Shown piece by piece: positions 4,575 to 5,536 of a stretch of DNA of 5,536 nt. The notes beneath the pieces are model-generated. The model was not told the DNA's origin, made no database searches, and worked only from the letters and a program-made list of their open reading frames with translations. The position numbers were made by a program, and so were the translations under genes. Position 1 is the first letter of the stretch. Every line of letters starts with the position of its first letter. Source of the stretch: an uncultured Eubacterium sp. (GTDB taxonomy: Bacteria; Bacillota_A; Clostridia; Lachnospirales; Lachnospiraceae); NCBI GenBank assembly GCA_948560485.1, contig CAOXUF010000008.1, forward strand, positions 1 through 5,536, read 5' to 3'.

Positions 4575-4600
4575 AAGAACTGGAAAGGAAGTGTGATTTT

Positions 4601-4780
4601 ATGTTAACACCAAAACAAGTAGCAGAAAAGTTTAATGTATGCAACGAGACAGTAAGAAATTGGGATAGACGTGGTATTATTAAGGCTGATTTTGTTACAG
4701 AGTCAGGCAAGAAGAGATACAGTGAGGAGCAGATAGAGGCTTTATATAAGCAATGTTTCGGTAAGAAAGTTAAGGGGTGA
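4601..4780 (+). CDS. Small MerR/excisionase-like helix-turn-helix protein
   Basis: This 59-residue protein consists of one winged HTH domain. LTPKQVAEKFNVCNETVRNW (2-21) is the HTH, DRRGIIKA the MerR-type turn into the wing, and GKKRYSEEQIEALYK (36-50) the typical R-Y-S-x-x-x-I/L ending. Single-domain proteins of this size on mobile elements are often excisionases or recombination directionality factors, or small transcription regulators; which applies here cannot be told. AAAGGAAG (4584-4591) precedes the ATG. It starts 26 bases after the probable attenuator and is followed after 5 bp by the next gene, so the two form an operon whose expression would depend on read-through of that terminator. 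Confidence 0.86.
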   Translation: MLTPKQVAEKFNVCNETVRNWDRRGIIKADFVTESGKKRYSEEQIEALYKQCFGKKVKG

Positions 4781-4785
4781 TGATT

Positions 4786-5536
4786 ATGTTTGTTGAAAAG
4801 GAAATAAGAAATTTTACCCTTTCAAATGGAAGTTTAGTACAGATAGTTATAGATAGTCCTTTCTTTTATGGATATGTTAATGGTACTCGTTTTCGTACTA
4901 ATGAGCAACCAGCTTCATACAGCGGTTCATATCTTTCATCATATTTACATCGTAACTTAGGGCTTGATGATAGGGTACAGGTTAAGTATAAGAATTATTA
5001 TTGCAGCTTATTTATGCCAGATAAGAAGAAAAGAGTAGAGATAGAGGTAACTCCACTTGAAGAAAAGCGTATTTGTGTTACAGCAAAGGTTAATAATGCT
5101 AAGGTATATAGAAAAATAGAACAAAAACCTTTCAGATTGTTTCGTGATATCCAAGATTTAGAGATATATCGACAGCTCAGAAAAGAGTATTTAAACTGTG
5201 TCAGACAGCATAATTTTCTATCATTTAATACTGAAAAAATAGCATCAATGTTTGATTATGAGTTGGTACAAGTGTTTAGAATGAGTTATGAAATTTTAAG
5301 AGAACCTAATGAGCCATATAAGGAGTATATGAAAAATATATTACGTTTGATGTATGAAGATTCATGTAAACGAGGTTTTTCTCAACTAGTAGGACAGCCA
5401 TCCAATGCTAAGGTAATCAAACATGATGTTGATGTACCAGATATAAAGGTAAGTTCAGTTGAAAATAATAGAGATACAAAAGTAAGTCCAGTTGAAAGTA
5501 ATAGAGATGTACAGATAAGTTCAGTTGCAAGTAATA
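4786..5536 (+). CDS. Unrecognised protein with C-terminal 11-residue repeats, truncated by the window end
   Basis: The frame is open from ATG 4786 to the end of the window (250 codons) with no stop. AAGGGG (4772-4777) lies eight bases before the ATG. Residues 1-110 look beta-rich (alternating hydrophobic strands, a Tyr/Ser-rich stretch at 43-54), and 115-205 look helical and charged with no membrane segment. From residue 222 tandem 11-residue repeats begin (VSSVENNRDTK, VSPVESNRDVQ, ISSVASN...), probably a flexible linker or the start of a repeat region leading to another domain beyond the window. I do not recognise the family. Coupling to the HTH gene suggests a role in the same element-encoded module, for example replication, transfer or regulation. 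Confidence 0.88.
   Translation, partial: MFVEKEIRNFTLSNGSLVQIVIDSPFFYGYVNGTRFRTNEQPASYSGSYLSSYLHRNLGLDDRVQVKYKNYYCSLFMPDKKKRVEIEVTPLEEKRICVTAKVNNAKVYRKIEQKPFRLFRDIQDLEIYRQLRKEYLNCVRQHNFLSFNTEKIASMFDYELVQVFRMSYEILREPNEPYKEYMKNILRLMYEDSCKRGFSQLVGQPSNAKVIKHDVDVPDIKVSSVENNRDTKVSPVESNRDVQISSVASN
5449..5536 (+). repeat. 33-bp tandem repeats in the C-terminal part of the last gene
   Basis: Units at 5449-5481 and 5482-5514 and a partial one from 5515 share the core GTAAGTyCAGTTGAAArTAATAGAGAT. They keep the reading frame (11 residues each) and continue past the window edge. High DNA similarity suggests recent or ongoing unit duplication. Confidence 0.9.

Noticed and set aside
4370..4600. A known riboswitch class (c-di-GMP, preQ1, T-box) in the leader
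   Set aside because: No conserved aptamer core of these classes is recognisable. The leader peptide plus terminator arrangement fits better.

Overview
The window is AT-rich, with strong AGGAGG-type ribosome binding sites, frequent intrinsic terminators and ATG, GTG and TTG starts. This points to a low-GC Firmicute, most likely a gut clostridium of the Lachnospiraceae type. DUF262, DUF3846 and DUF4314 genes followed by a MerR/excisionase-like small HTH gene are typical cargo of integrative conjugative elements (ICEs) of such bacteria. No relaxase, integrase, T4SS gene or element end is visible, so the ICE assignment is an inference from gene content. All protein genes I accept are on the + strand.

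Layout. Bases 1-292 hold no accepted protein gene. At the left is a minus-strand intrinsic terminator, with a compact hairpin-rich segment before it that may be the 3' end of a small minus-strand RNA. Two strong hairpins then precede the first gene. Bases 293-868 encode an exported or membrane-anchored zinc metalloprotease of the anthrax lethal factor / Pro-Pro endopeptidase (ATLF, M34-like) type, closed by its own terminator. Bases 932-3734 look like one operon: a putative promoter, a 16-residue leader ORF coupled by ATGA overlap to a 159-residue orphan protein with an acidic tail, a 497-residue DUF262 protein, a DUF3846 protein and a DUF4314 protein that starts at TTG. A very long hairpin terminator (3744-3815) ends it.

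Bases 3816-4440 are essentially non-coding. They carry short dispersed repeats (TCGGyT-AAAATGG and AAAATGGGrTACGA types), a perfect 8-bp hairpin and a weak terminator, which would suit a cis-acting region (origin, oriT or control region), though this is not proven. Bases 4336-4600 look like a regulatory leader: putative promoter, 10-codon leader peptide, small hairpin, then a strong terminator whose right arm is nearly duplicated inside the leader peptide ORF. That architecture suggests transcription attenuation of the next operon. That operon (4601 onwards) encodes a 59-residue winged HTH protein and, 5 bp later, an unrecognised protein cut by the window end as it enters 33-bp (11-residue) tandem repeats.

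Working together (inference): the 932-3734 operon carries accessory or host-interaction functions of a mobile element, the 3816-4600 stretch carries its cis-acting and control sequences, and the HTH gene begins a second, separately controlled module. The metalloprotease is a self-contained unit at the side and may be cargo that acts outside the cell.
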